Assembly (NCBI GenBank): GCA_902805655.1
Contig: CADCTF010000063.1
Coordinates: 1-64,000, forward strand
Reading direction: 5' to 3'
Origin: an uncultured Acidimicrobiales bacterium
GTDB taxonomy: Bacteria; Actinomycetota; Acidimicrobiia; Acidimicrobiales; CADCTF01
DNA length: 64,000 nt
The number at the start of each line of letters is the position of its first letter. The first letter of the stretch is position 1. Positions 17,204 through 26,138 of this stretch are shown here, piece after piece. A model generated the notes under the pieces. That model was not told the DNA's origin. It worked only from the letters and a program-made list of their open reading frames with translations, and did not search any database. The position numbers and the translations under genes were made by a program.

Positions 17204-17845
17204 GTGACCACGTCAGACCTCGGCGCGTTCCGCCTGTCCATCAGCTACGAGGGCGAGCGGGTGGTCGTGGGTGTGCAGGGTGACCTCGACGTGCTGACTG
17301 CGCCCACGCTGGGGCGCGTGGTGACTGCGCTGGTCGACCTCGGCCACGCGGAGGTGGTGGTGAACCTCGCTCGCCTGGAGTTCCTCGGCGCAGCGGGCCT
17401 CAACGTGATCCTTGCGGCAGCCACCCGTGTCGCGACCGAAGGCGGCGCGCTGCATGTGCGCTCGCTGCCGGCCCGGTCCCGGCGCCTGTTCGAGGTCACG
17501 GGTGCGGACCGGCTGGTGGTCGACGAGGTGCCGACGTCGCAGGCGACGGAACAGGCCGGTGATCAGGAGTGGGACCTGTCGGGTGAGGTGGCCGCCATGT
17601 TGAGCAGTGCCGACCCGACCGACGTCCGCATGGGCCGACGGGTCCGCGCCGCCCTGCAGGCCCGCGAGGTGATCGGGCAAGCCCAGGGCCTGCTCATGGA
17701 GCGCCACAACGCGAGCGCCGCGGAGGCCGCGGGGATGCTGCGCCGGTTGGCACGCAAGGCGGGCTCGCCGGTGCCGGTCTTCGCCACGGAGCTGCTCGCC
17801 ACGAGCGAGGACGGGCCTGTGCAGAGCCCTGGCACCGCCGGCTAG
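17204..17845 (+). CDS. STAS-ANTAR regulator
   Basis: 213 residues from GTG 17204. Residues about 5-105 form a STAS / anti-sigma-factor antagonist domain (LDVLTAPTLGRVVTAL, LARLEFLGAAGLNVIL, with Ser/Ala at the phosphosite reading GAAGL rather than DSSG, so the usual phosphorylatable Ser is missing). Residues about 145-205 form an ANTAR domain (REVIGQAQGLLMERHNASAAEA). The fusion of these domains joins partner-switching to RNA antitermination. It is divergent from the broken cyclic-di-GMP gene, 21 bases away. Confidence 0.88.
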   Translation: MTTSDLGAFRLSISYEGERVVVGVQGDLDVLTAPTLGRVVTALVDLGHAEVVVNLARLEFLGAAGLNVILAAATRVATEGGALHVRSLPARSRRLFEVTGADRLVVDEVPTSQATEQAGDQEWDLSGEVAAMLSSADPTDVRMGRRVRAALQAREVIGQAQGLLMERHNASAAEAAGMLRRLARKAGSPVPVFATELLATSEDGPVQSPGTAG

Positions 17846-17867
17846 CCGCCCCCGCTCGGGCCTGGGC

Positions 17868-19079
17868 CTAGCCGGCTCGGGCGCAGCCGTTGAGGGGGCG
17901 TGACGCCAGCATCCTGGTCCTGGTGGCCACGGCGACGTCCGGGTTGTCGGTGAAGACGCCGTCCACCCCGAGCTCGAGAAAGAGCCGAAGCTCGGCCAGC
18001 AGGTCACCCGTCGCCTGGGCGTACATGGGAGCGGTCGGGTTCCCGGCGCTCAGGTGCAGCGGGAGGAAGCCGTTCTCCCGGCGGAACGTGTAGGGATGCA
18101 CCACCAACCCGGCACCGTGGGCGTCGAGCACCAGTGAGGTCGGGGTCATGGGCCCGCCGTCTTCGCCACGAGGGACGATCAGCTCCTTGGCCGGACCGAT
18201 GCCGTCGGCGTACCCGGCGATCTCGCGGAGACCGAGTGGTGCCGCCATCTCGGCATAGCTGCGACGGTCGCCCGTGCTCTCGGAACCGTGCGGTCGACCG
18301 GTGACCGAGAGCAGCTGCACGAGTCGCACGTCGGTCATCTCCGCCAGCTTCCGCAGACTGGACGGCTCGAACGACTGGATGAACACGGGCGAGGTGCGGT
18401 GGCGGAGCCCGCTCGCCTCCAGCGTGGCGACCAGAGGCTCCTCGAGGGGCAAGCCGATCCCGGCGAAGTAGGTCGGGTGCTTGGTCTCGGGATAGATGCC
18501 GACACCCCTGCGCTGCGCCAGGTCGACGATCTCGGCCAGGGTCGGTACCTGGAAGAGGCCGTCGAAGGCGGTGTTGGCCGGCCGGAGCTGCGGCAGGCGC
18601 TCGACCGCGCGAAGCGTGCGGAGCTCGGCGAGGGTGAAGTCCTCGGTGAACCACCCCGACACGGTGGCGCCGGCGATGACCTTGGTGGTGTGCAGGTGCG
18701 CGAACTCGGGCCGCCGCGCAACGTCGGTCGTGCGGGAGATCTCGCTCTCGTGGCGGGCCACGAGGACACCGTCCCTGGTCGACACCAGGTCGGGCTCGAT
18801 GAAGTCGGCGCCCATGTCGATCGCCAGCTGGTACGCCTCGAGGGTGTGCTCCGGTCGGTAGCCGCTGGCCCCGCGGTGCCCGATCACGAGGGGCGGCGTG
18901 GCCCGGCTCCGTCTGCTGCCGGTCCTGGTCCGGGTTGTGCAGCCACGGTCGGCGAGATCTCGCAGGTGTCCTCCGTCGGTTGGGGTGACAGGGCCACGGT
19001 ACGGAGACGAGGTGGCTCCGGGGCAGCCGGGCCGGGTCCGGCGAGCGGCCATCGGGTGAACTCTGGCGCAGCCGGCCAC
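17868..19079 (-). CDS. glpQ: Glycerophosphodiester phosphodiesterase
   Basis: Hydrolyses glycerophosphodiesters to sn-glycerol-3-phosphate and an alcohol. The core starts VIGHRGASGYRPEHTLEAY and keeps the catalytic/metal residues HRG, PEHT, the E-x-D pair in FIEPDL, the DGVLVARHE loop and YPETKHP, ending with GVDGVFTDNPD. GlpQ-like proteins of this length are normally exported. The 60-odd residues before the core here are Arg/Pro-rich and show no signal peptide, so the start is uncertain; GTG 18887 would give a cytosolic protein beginning at the core. Confidence 0.88.
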   Translation of the reverse strand: MAGCARVHPMAARRTRPGCPGATSSPYRGPVTPTDGGHLRDLADRGCTTRTRTGSRRSRATPPLVIGHRGASGYRPEHTLEAYQLAIDMGADFIEPDLVSTRDGVLVARHESEISRTTDVARRPEFAHLHTTKVIAGATVSGWFTEDFTLAELRTLRAVERLPQLRPANTAFDGLFQVPTLAEIVDLAQRRGVGIYPETKHPTYFAGIGLPLEEPLVATLEASGLRHRTSPVFIQSFEPSSLRKLAEMTDVRLVQLLSVTGRPHGSESTGDRRSYAEMAAPLGLREIAGYADGIGPAKELIVPRGEDGGPMTPTSLVLDAHGAGLVVHPYTFRRENGFLPLHLSAGNPTAPMYAQATGDLLAELRLFLELGVDGVFTDNPDVAVATRTRMLASRPLNGCARAG

Positions 19080-19098
19080 GATCGCGGCGGATACGTCC

Positions 19099-20889
19099 TC
19101 AGAGCTCGTTGCGGCGAGACGTCGGACCCGTCGCCTCGGTGAGGTTCAGCGCAGTGTTCACCAGCCCGACGTGGGAGAAGGCCTGGGGGAAGTTGCCCAG
19201 CATGCGCCCGTCTCGCGGGTCGTACTCCTCGGCGAGCAGGCCGACGTCGTTGGCGAGGCCCACGAGCCGCTCGAAGATCGGCGTGGCCTCCTCGCTCCGA
19301 CCTGTCAGCGCAAGTGCGTCGGCCAGCCAGAAGGTGCACAGCAGGAAGGCGCCCTCCCGGCCGGGCAGCCCGTCGACCGAGATGCCCTCGCTGGTGGGAT
19401 AGCGCTCGATGAAGCCGTCGACGCTCAGCTCCCGCCGCACTGCGTCGATCGTGCCCGCCACCCGCGCGTCGCCCGTGGGCAGGAACCCGACCATCGGGAT
19501 CATCAACAAGCTGGCGTCGAGCTCCTTCGAGCCGTAGGACTGCGTGAAGGTGCGGCGCTCAGGATCCCACCCCTGCTCGCAGACCTCGCGATGCACCTCC
19601 TCCCGGCACGCGCGCCACCGGTCGGCCGGCCCCTCGCCACCGAACCCCTCCACGGCACGCACCGCCCGGTCGAACGCAACCCAGCACATGACCTTGGAGT
19701 GGACGAAGTGCCGCGGCTCGCCCCGCACCTCCCAGAGGCCGCTGTCGGGCTCCCTCCAGCCTGACTCGAGCCATTCGAGCAGCGACCGCTGCACGTCCCA
19801 CGCGGTCGAATCCGGCGCGATGCCGGCCACGCGCGCCTGGTGCAGCGCGTCCATCACCTCGCCGTACACGTCGAGCTGGCGCTGCACGGCGGCGCCGTTG
19901 CCGATGCGCACCGGACCGCTGCCTTCGTAGCCGGGGAGCCAGGGCAGCTCCAGCTCGGGGAGTCTCCGCTCGCCGGCTACGCCGTACATCACCTGCAGCT
20001 GTGACGGGTCCCCGGCCACCGCTCGGAGCAACCAGTCCCGCCAGGCCACCGCCTCACCGTCGTAGCCGGCCGCCAGGAGGGCCTGCAGCGTGAAGGTGGC
20101 GTCGCGGAGCCAGCAGAAGCGGTAGTCCCAGTTTCGTACGCCGCCGATCACCTCGGGCAACGACGTGGTCGGCGCGGCGACGATGCCACCGGTCGGCGCA
20201 TACGTGAGGGCCTTGAGCGTGACGAGCGAGGACCGCACCTCCTCGTGCCACCGACCACCTCCGGAGCAGCGCTCGGACCAGGCCTGCCACCAGGCGATCG
20301 TGTCCGGCACGGCGTGGTGGGGATCGGCACGCACGGGCGGAGGCTCGCTGGACGGGTGCCACGTGAGCACGAAGGGCACTCGGTCCCCCGGACGGACCGT
20401 GAAGTCGGCCGCGGTCGAGAGCGACTCCCCGTGCACGGGCACGCCGGCGACCAGCTCGAGCGCGTCCGGTCCGGCGACGATGGACAGGGTCCCGTCGATG
20501 CGGCGAACCCAAGGGACGGTGGAGCCGTAGTCGAACCGCACGACGAGGTCCATCTCCATGGGCACGGCACCGGTGAGGCCCTCCACCACGCGAACGACGT
20601 CCGGGGCCTTCCCGCGCACGGGCATGCAGTCGGTCACGCGCACCGAACCCTCTGGCGTGTGGAACGTCGTTTCCAGCACGAGCGTCCCAGGTACGTACCG
20701 GCGCTCGACGCGGTGCCCCTCCCCCGCCGGAGCCAGCTTCCATCGACCGTTCGAACGATCGCCGAGGAGGGCGGCGAAGCAGGCGCCGGAGTCGAAGCGG
20801 GGCAGGCACAGCCAGTCGATCGACCCGTTCCTCCCGACGAGGCCAGCGGTCTGGGTGTCACCGATGAGCGCGTAGTCCTCTATCCGCAT
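19099..20889 (-). CDS. Glycoside hydrolase family 15 protein (trehalase/glucoamylase-like)
   Basis: 596 residues, the normal length of actinobacterial GH15 proteins that act as trehalases or glucoamylases. The N-terminal beta domain starts MRIEDYALIGDTQTAGLVGRNGS and IDWLCLPRFDSGACFAALLG. The (alpha/alpha)6 barrel has GVRNWDYRFCWLRDATFTLQAL, SGLWEVRGEPRHFVHSKVM and the C-terminal VGLLAEEYDPRDGRMLGNFPQAFSHV in segments. ATG 20889 lies 4 bases after the channel-like gene stop, so it is in that operon. Trehalose degradation is the likeliest role, by family precedent only. Confidence 0.93.
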   Translation of the reverse strand: MRIEDYALIGDTQTAGLVGRNGSIDWLCLPRFDSGACFAALLGDRSNGRWKLAPAGEGHRVERRYVPGTLVLETTFHTPEGSVRVTDCMPVRGKAPDVVRVVEGLTGAVPMEMDLVVRFDYGSTVPWVRRIDGTLSIVAGPDALELVAGVPVHGESLSTAADFTVRPGDRVPFVLTWHPSSEPPPVRADPHHAVPDTIAWWQAWSERCSGGGRWHEEVRSSLVTLKALTYAPTGGIVAAPTTSLPEVIGGVRNWDYRFCWLRDATFTLQALLAAGYDGEAVAWRDWLLRAVAGDPSQLQVMYGVAGERRLPELELPWLPGYEGSGPVRIGNGAAVQRQLDVYGEVMDALHQARVAGIAPDSTAWDVQRSLLEWLESGWREPDSGLWEVRGEPRHFVHSKVMCWVAFDRAVRAVEGFGGEGPADRWRACREEVHREVCEQGWDPERRTFTQSYGSKELDASLLMIPMVGFLPTGDARVAGTIDAVRRELSVDGFIERYPTSEGISVDGLPGREGAFLLCTFWLADALALTGRSEEATPIFERLVGLANDVGLLAEEYDPRDGRMLGNFPQAFSHVGLVNTALNLTEATGPTSRRNEL

Positions 20890-20893
20890 GGCT

Positions 20894-21616
20894 TCACCCT
20901 CGCGCCGCCTCTGGCTGCAGCTCGCGCTTGCGCTCGAGGAAGTAGGCGCCCAGCAGCCCGGCCAGCGCGGCGAAGACGACGACGGCGTAGATGCCGAGGA
21001 CGACATCGAGCACCTGGGCGAGAGCGTCGTCGCGGCCGAGCGGCTCGCCGGTGATCGCGCCGAGGGCGGCCGCGTGCAGCGCGGCGCCGTACGGTTCGAC
21101 CGCGCCGCTCCGGTAGAGGACGTCGGCCGCGCCGAACACCACCACCGCGGTCAGCATCGCTATCCACCCACCGCGACCGGTGAGGGTGGCGTTCGCCGAG
21201 CGGCCGCCGCGCAAGGCGGCGAGGGCGACGCGGGTGGGACGCGCCATCCGCAGCACGAGCAGGGCGCGGATCATGGTGAGGAACGGCACGAGCAGGAACA
21301 GCAGCTGCCACCACGTGCGGCGCAGGAACGCCCCGGTCGAGGGGGCGATCACCAGCCGCAGGCCGTACTCGACCGCGAAGACCGCCCACAGCAGCCAGCT
21401 CGCGGTCAGCAGCACCGCATGCAGCGCCGAGCCCTCCCGCGCCCCGCTCTGGGCCAGCACGACGACGAGGAAGAGCAGCCCGAGAGCGGCCATCACCGGG
21501 TGGAGCCGCTCGTAGAGGTGCTCGGCCAGCCGCTCACGGGCGCTCACCTCCCGCTGCATGCAGCCCCTGACCCGCAGGTCGTCGGGCTGGCCGAGCTGGT
21601 CGGCCCCGTCGGTCAC
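20894..21616 (-). CDS. Ion-channel-like membrane protein lacking a K+ filter
   Basis: 240 residues. The layout is that of a small voltage-gated-type channel: helices at about 40-60, 65-90, 100-120 (followed by the Arg-bearing RALLVLRMARPTRVALAAL), 150-170 and a final helix at 205-230 ending GAYFLERKREL. Where a K+ channel would carry TVGYGD between the last two helices, this protein reads AALHAAALGAITGEPLGRDDA, so there is no canonical filter. It is expressed with the GH15 gene 4 bases downstream. It may be a non-selective or non-conducting relative; function unknown. Confidence 0.65.
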   Translation of the reverse strand: MTDGADQLGQPDDLRVRGCMQREVSARERLAEHLYERLHPVMAALGLLFLVVVLAQSGAREGSALHAVLLTASWLLWAVFAVEYGLRLVIAPSTGAFLRRTWWQLLFLLVPFLTMIRALLVLRMARPTRVALAALRGGRSANATLTGRGGWIAMLTAVVVFGAADVLYRSGAVEPYGAALHAAALGAITGEPLGRDDALAQVLDVVLGIYAVVVFAALAGLLGAYFLERKRELQPEAARG

Positions 21617-21645
21617 GCCTCGCCCCTACCCAGGTGGGGCCGGGG

Positions 21646-23061
21646 TCAGAGGGTGATGCGGCCCACGACCGCGTCGTCGTTGCCGCCGCTGGTGGCGTTG
21701 GTGCCCTTGTAGCCGACGAGGTACGCCGACTTCTTGTCCGGGCTCAGGGCGACGCCGTACCAGCTGTCGGCCGGGCCGCCGAAGTCCGAGATGACGCGTC
21801 CTCCGTTGCCGAAGTTCGCGACCGGAGCGCCGTCCTTCGAGAGCAGCACGGCCATGGGCCCCACCTTGGCGGCGGTCTCCTTGCCGCTGCCGACGACGAG
21901 GATGCGCCCGTCGGGCAGCACGGCGAGGTCGCGGCCACGGTCGTCGTCCTTGGCCACGTCGACCCGGGTCAGGCCGCCGGTGCCGAACGTCTTGTCCCAC
22001 TGACCGTTGGCGGTGAAGCGGTAGGCGATGAGATCGACCTTCTCGGTGCTGTCGGCCCCACGCCCGTAACCGGCCAGCACGTAGCTGTCGCCCTGCACGC
22101 CGAACTGGTACGACTCGGCCACGCCCGGGAGGAGCTCGTGGTTCGCCACCCCGCCGGTGCCGAAGGCGGTGTCGAGCTTGCCGTCGAAGGAGGTGCGGAT
22201 GAGCACCGGGCTGACGATCCCGTCGCCGTCCCGCGAGTAGCCGGTGGCCAGGAGCTTGTTGCCGTGCACACCGACGGTGCGGGCGGTGTCGCCGCTGTTG
22301 TCGAGGTCGACGGTCGTCACCCCGGCCGTGCCGAAGGCGGGGTCGAGGGCGCCGGCGGCGGTGAGGCCGATGAGCACGTAGTCGGCGTCGGTGCGGTCGG
22401 CGCCGTCGGCCAGCCTGGTGCCGAACACGGCGAGCTTGTCGCCCGGCAGCACCGCCAAGCCCCACGACGTATCACCGGTGAAGGCGGTGGCGGAGGTGGC
22501 TCGACCGGTGCCGAGGTCGAACCGGGCGATGCCACCGGTGCCGAACGTGGGATCCAGCTTCCCCGAGGTGTCGAACCGGGCGGCCACGATGTCGGTGTCC
22601 TTGGCTGCGTCGCCGGCTGCGGTGGCGTCGTGCTCGGCCGAGCCGGTGATGACCACCTTGCCGTCGGACTGCAGAGCCACGCCGCGGGCGACCTCCCCGG
22701 TCGTGCCGACCGACGCGTTGACGGTGGCGACGCCGGCGGTGCCGAACGTGGCGTCCGGCTTCCCGTCCGCTCCGAGCCTGGTCACGGCCATGTGCTGGTC
22801 GCCGGCCCTGGTGAGGTGGCCGGCCGCGTACACCTTGCCGTCGCGCCCGACGGTGACGGCTGTGATCCGGTCGGGGTCGGTGGTCGACATCGGCACCGCA
22901 GCGAAGCCGTCGCGCCCGAAGCCAGAGTCGAAGCCGACCTTGGCCGCCGCGGCGTCGGGAGGGCTCTGCTGCGGCGCGGCGCCGTCGCCGTCGCCGTCGC
23001 TTGCGCACGCGTTGAGCGCAAGTGCTCCGACCAACAGTGCCCCGACCCAAGTCCGCTTCAT
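21646..23061 (-). CDS. Delta-60 repeat beta-propeller lipoprotein
   Basis: 471 residues. The signal peptide MKRTWVGALLVGALALNAC ends in a lipobox with Cys19, followed by an acidic Gly/Asp spacer. The rest is six to seven copies of the delta-60 repeat, each about 55-60 residues, recognisable by GLxPAFGTxG-type turns: DATFGTAGV, DPTFGTGGI, DPAFGTAGV, DTAFGTGGV, DKTFGTGGL. Such proteins fold as extracellular propellers and are thought to bind partners or carbohydrates. ATG 23061 lies 4 bases after the stop of the membrane protein gene and has GGAAGG upstream, so the two are cotranscribed. Confidence 0.88.
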   Translation of the reverse strand: MKRTWVGALLVGALALNACASDGDGDGAAPQQSPPDAAAAKVGFDSGFGRDGFAAVPMSTTDPDRITAVTVGRDGKVYAAGHLTRAGDQHMAVTRLGADGKPDATFGTAGVATVNASVGTTGEVARGVALQSDGKVVITGSAEHDATAAGDAAKDTDIVAARFDTSGKLDPTFGTGGIARFDLGTGRATSATAFTGDTSWGLAVLPGDKLAVFGTRLADGADRTDADYVLIGLTAAGALDPAFGTAGVTTVDLDNSGDTARTVGVHGNKLLATGYSRDGDGIVSPVLIRTSFDGKLDTAFGTGGVANHELLPGVAESYQFGVQGDSYVLAGYGRGADSTEKVDLIAYRFTANGQWDKTFGTGGLTRVDVAKDDDRGRDLAVLPDGRILVVGSGKETAAKVGPMAVLLSKDGAPVANFGNGGRVISDFGGPADSWYGVALSPDKKSAYLVGYKGTNATSGGNDDAVVGRITL

Positions 23062-23065
23062 CGTC

Positions 23066-24478
23066 TCACCTTCCGGAAGTTGTTAGGCGTACCTTACGTG
23101 GGGCCGGGCGGCCGGAAGAAATCCGCCGGGTGCAGAACCAGCCGGCGCCGGCCGAGGCGAGCACCGCCACGGCCCAGACGCTCAGGAGGACGTCGTCACC
23201 GGTGGTCGCGGCGCGGCCGTCGGGCAGGACCAGTCTCCACAAGCGGTAGAGCGGATTGGCCGTGGAGGTGAAGTCGACCACCAGCGCGCGTCGCCGGGTC
23301 ACGGCCTCGAACGTCGTCCAGCACCAGGTGATGACGCCGGCCGCCCCGGCCGAGGCCACCCACGGTCGGAGGCGGGGCATGCGGTCGGCCAACCAGGCCA
23401 CGGCCACCACCACGCACGGCAGCACCACCACCAGCTGGCGGCCCGGCCACCACCACCCGTGCATGGTCAGAGCGACGAAGGATGCGGTGAGCCAGCCGGC
23501 GGCGACCACCACGGCCAGGACGCCGCCGCCCCGTGGCCGGAGGCGGGCCATCGCGCCGGCCGCCACGGGAGCGAACAACCACGCCGGTGCCCACGCCCCG
23601 AGACCGAACCCGCGGTCGACCAGCAGGCCGACGAGGCGACGGCTGCGACCGACGAGATCGGGTGACGAGCCCACCACAGACGCCTCGCCGGTGCGGGCGA
23701 ACTGGTCACCCGTCGCGTAGGGGGTCCAGCCGCCATAGAGCCGGTGATGGACGACGAGGTACAGGAGCGCCATGGAGCCGAGCACCACCGTGAGGCGCAC
23801 GGCGGCGCTCGGCCGATGGCGCAGCCGCCAGAGCGCCACGGCCACGAGCGCCACGGCGACCGGCACGTACTTCACCGACAGCCATGGCAGCGCGACGACG
23901 CAGGCCGCCAGCACCACCGAGCCCCGTCGCTGCATGCTCCCGGTGACCGCGGCCACGGCGACCGTGGTGGCGAGGGCGGCCACGATCTCCGGGTACACCT
24001 GGGTGGCGTAGGTGGCCAGCGGAGCCGAGCAGGCGAACGTGCCGGTGACCCAGACGGCCGTCCGCGGCGCCACGCCGAACCGCCGCACGGCCAGCCAGGC
24101 GGTGACCACGCCGAGCGCACCGGCCACGCCGGCCAGCGCCGCCTTCACCGCCATCCAGCCACCGAGGCGCGCCGGCACGGCGAGCAACATCGCCAGCCCG
24201 GGGTCGTGCGGGCTGATGTGGCGCCCCTCCGCCCCCAGGGCAACCGTCTGCGGGTCGAGGTCGACCCGGTGGAACGGGCGGAACGCCTCGCCCTCGATCT
24301 GGTTGGCGATGTCGAGGTCGCCGTCGCGCCCGAGGCTCAGGGCCGAGAGGAGGTACTGCGGCTCGTCCGCCGTGACGCGCGCGCCATAGGTGGCGTGGGC
24401 GGGGACGCCGAGGGCGGTGACTGCGGTGACGGTTGCGCCGAGGACGATCAGTGGTCGGGCCAGTGGCCCGATCACCAC
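23066..24478 (-). CDS. GT-C-like polytopic membrane glycosyltransferase (tentative)
   Basis: 470 residues with about 10-12 hydrophobic helices. The first extracytoplasmic loop has the acidic motif TADEPQYLL, then ISPHDPGLAMLL. These two features are typical of GT-C (ArnT/PMT-like) lipid-phosphate-sugar-dependent transferases, where the first Asp-Glu is catalytic. No DXD or nucleotide-sugar domain is visible. It lies between the iron permease gene (10 bases) and the delta-60 lipoprotein gene (4 bases), so it could act on that secreted protein (inference only). Confidence 0.65.
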   Translation of the reverse strand: MVIGPLARPLIVLGATVTAVTALGVPAHATYGARVTADEPQYLLSALSLGRDGDLDIANQIEGEAFRPFHRVDLDPQTVALGAEGRHISPHDPGLAMLLAVPARLGGWMAVKAALAGVAGALGVVTAWLAVRRFGVAPRTAVWVTGTFACSAPLATYATQVYPEIVAALATTVAVAAVTGSMQRRGSVVLAACVVALPWLSVKYVPVAVALVAVALWRLRHRPSAAVRLTVVLGSMALLYLVVHHRLYGGWTPYATGDQFARTGEASVVGSSPDLVGRSRRLVGLLVDRGFGLGAWAPAWLFAPVAAGAMARLRPRGGGVLAVVVAAGWLTASFVALTMHGWWWPGRQLVVVLPCVVVAVAWLADRMPRLRPWVASAGAAGVITWCWTTFEAVTRRRALVVDFTSTANPLYRLWRLVLPDGRAATTGDDVLLSVWAVAVLASAGAGWFCTRRISSGRPAPRKVRLTTSGR

Positions 24479-24488
24479 CGGGAACCGC

Positions 24489-26132
24489 TCACGCGAGGTG
24501 GTGCGCCCGCCGCAGGACGAGGAGCCACGTCAGCAGGCCGGACACGGCGACGAGGGCCAGCGACGCGAGGCCGGCCTCGGCCAGGAAGCCCTCCTCGAAG
24601 GACTTCCACAGCCGCGTGGAGAGCGTGTCGACGCGGGTGGGGGCGAGCAGCAGCGTGGCCGGCAGCTCCTTGACCGTCGCGAGCAGCACCAGGCCCACGG
24701 CGGCGAGGAGGCCGGGCCGCATGAGGGGAGCCTCGAGCGACGTCGCCCGTCGCATCGGGGAGGCGCCGAGCAGGCGTGCCGATTCACGCAGGCGGTCCGG
24801 CACGGCGGCCACGGCCAGCTCCGTGGCCCGCATCGCCTGGGAACCGAAGTGGACGACATAGGCCGCCAGCAGCAGGGGCACCGACTGGTAGAAGCGGTCG
24901 AAGCCGGGGACGTTCAGCGACCAGAAGACCAGGCTGAGGGCGATGACCAGGCCTGGCATGGCGAAGCCCCCGAGCACGGCAGCCGACACGATGCCCGCCA
25001 ACCGGCTGCGGTAGCGCGCGCACAGGTAGGCGGACGGGAACACGGCCACCACCGTGAGCACGCCGGCGCCCAGCCCCAGCTGGGCCGTCGCGAAGGCGGG
25101 CAGACGGAGCGAACCGAGCTCGTCGGCGAGGTTGGCGCCCGGCCCGTTCCCCGCCGTCAAGCCGCGCAGGGCCCACTGGCCGAGCGAGAGCAACGGCACG
25201 ACCAGCCCGACGAACAGGACGGCCACCACCCCGGCGAGGGCGGGCCACCGCCATCGGCCGAGGGCGACGGGCCGGTTCTGGCGATCGGCGCTGCGACCGA
25301 CGGCGAGCGAGGCGCCCGCCATCCGGCGCTCGGCCAGCACCACGACGACGGCCAGCACGAGGAGCACGCTGGCGGCTCCGAACGACTGCGCCCGGTCGAC
25401 CAGCCGGGTGGCGTAGATGACGCGGGTGAGGGTGTCGAAGCCCAACAGCTGCACGGCTCCGAACTCACTGAGGCTGTAGAGGAACACGAGCAGGCCACCG
25501 CCGAGGATCGCCCGCCGGAGGTGAGGGAGGATCACCCGACCGAAGAGCCGGCGCGGGGTGTCGCCCAGGAGCCGGGCGCTCTCCTCCCATGACGGAGGCA
25601 GCGCCCGCAGCCGGGCGGCCACGGGCAGGTAGACGTAGGGATAGGTGAAGAGGGTGAGCACCAGCCATGACGGCCCGAGACCGCGGAACCGGGCGGGTGC
25701 GTCGACGCCCACCAGCTCGAGGGCACCCCTCAGCGCGCCGCCGGGGGCCAGGCCGGCGATGAAGGCGGCGGCTCCGACGAAGGAGGGGAACACCAGCGGA
25801 AGGGGCGCCAGCCCCCGGAGCACCGAGCGGCCCGGCAGGTCGGTGCGCACGAGGAGCCAGGCCAATCCGGTGCCCAGGAGCGCGGTGGTCGTGCTCGTGA
25901 GCACGGCCAGCTGCACCGTGCGCCACAGGGGTGGCCCGATCTCGTCCACCAGCTGACCGACGTCCGCGCCGAGGCCGAGAGCTCGCCACAGCACGTAGCC
26001 GACGGGCGCGGCGAACAGCAGGGCGGTGGCGAGCGCGGTGACCCGGAGGAACAGGGGCGGCCGAGGGGCGGCCGGGCCCTTAGGGAGAGCCGGGATGACC
26101 GGTGTGGCGGTGGCGAGCTCGGCGATCGCCAC
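24489..26132 (-). CDS. fbpB: Ferric iron ABC transporter permease, FbpB type
   Basis: Fused two-half permease of 547 residues with about 12 helices. Each half has the inner-membrane EAA loop that docks the ATPase: EESARLLGDTPRRLFGRVILPHLRRA in the first half (in part) and RESARLLGASPMRRATSLEAP in the second. This is the FbpB/SfuB layout for Fe3+ uptake. It starts 6 bases after the binding-protein gene. The cognate ATPase is not adjacent but lies at 27793-28824 beyond a divergent gene. Confidence 0.93.
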   Translation of the reverse strand: MAIAELATATPVIPALPKGPAAPRPPLFLRVTALATALLFAAPVGYVLWRALGLGADVGQLVDEIGPPLWRTVQLAVLTSTTTALLGTGLAWLLVRTDLPGRSVLRGLAPLPLVFPSFVGAAAFIAGLAPGGALRGALELVGVDAPARFRGLGPSWLVLTLFTYPYVYLPVAARLRALPPSWEESARLLGDTPRRLFGRVILPHLRRAILGGGLLVFLYSLSEFGAVQLLGFDTLTRVIYATRLVDRAQSFGAASVLLVLAVVVVLAERRMAGASLAVGRSADRQNRPVALGRWRWPALAGVVAVLFVGLVVPLLSLGQWALRGLTAGNGPGANLADELGSLRLPAFATAQLGLGAGVLTVVAVFPSAYLCARYRSRLAGIVSAAVLGGFAMPGLVIALSLVFWSLNVPGFDRFYQSVPLLLAAYVVHFGSQAMRATELAVAAVPDRLRESARLLGASPMRRATSLEAPLMRPGLLAAVGLVLLATVKELPATLLLAPTRVDTLSTRLWKSFEEGFLAEAGLASLALVAVSGLLTWLLVLRRAHHLA

Positions 26133-26138
26133 GAGGCC

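Noticed and set aside
23080-23100. Short TTAGGCGTACCTTA palindrome resembling a DtxR/IdeR iron box
   Set aside because: It lies within the end of the GT-C-like coding sequence, is shorter than the 19-base consensus, and is 4 kb from the iron transporter start. I saw no such box between fbpA and the cupredoxin gene.
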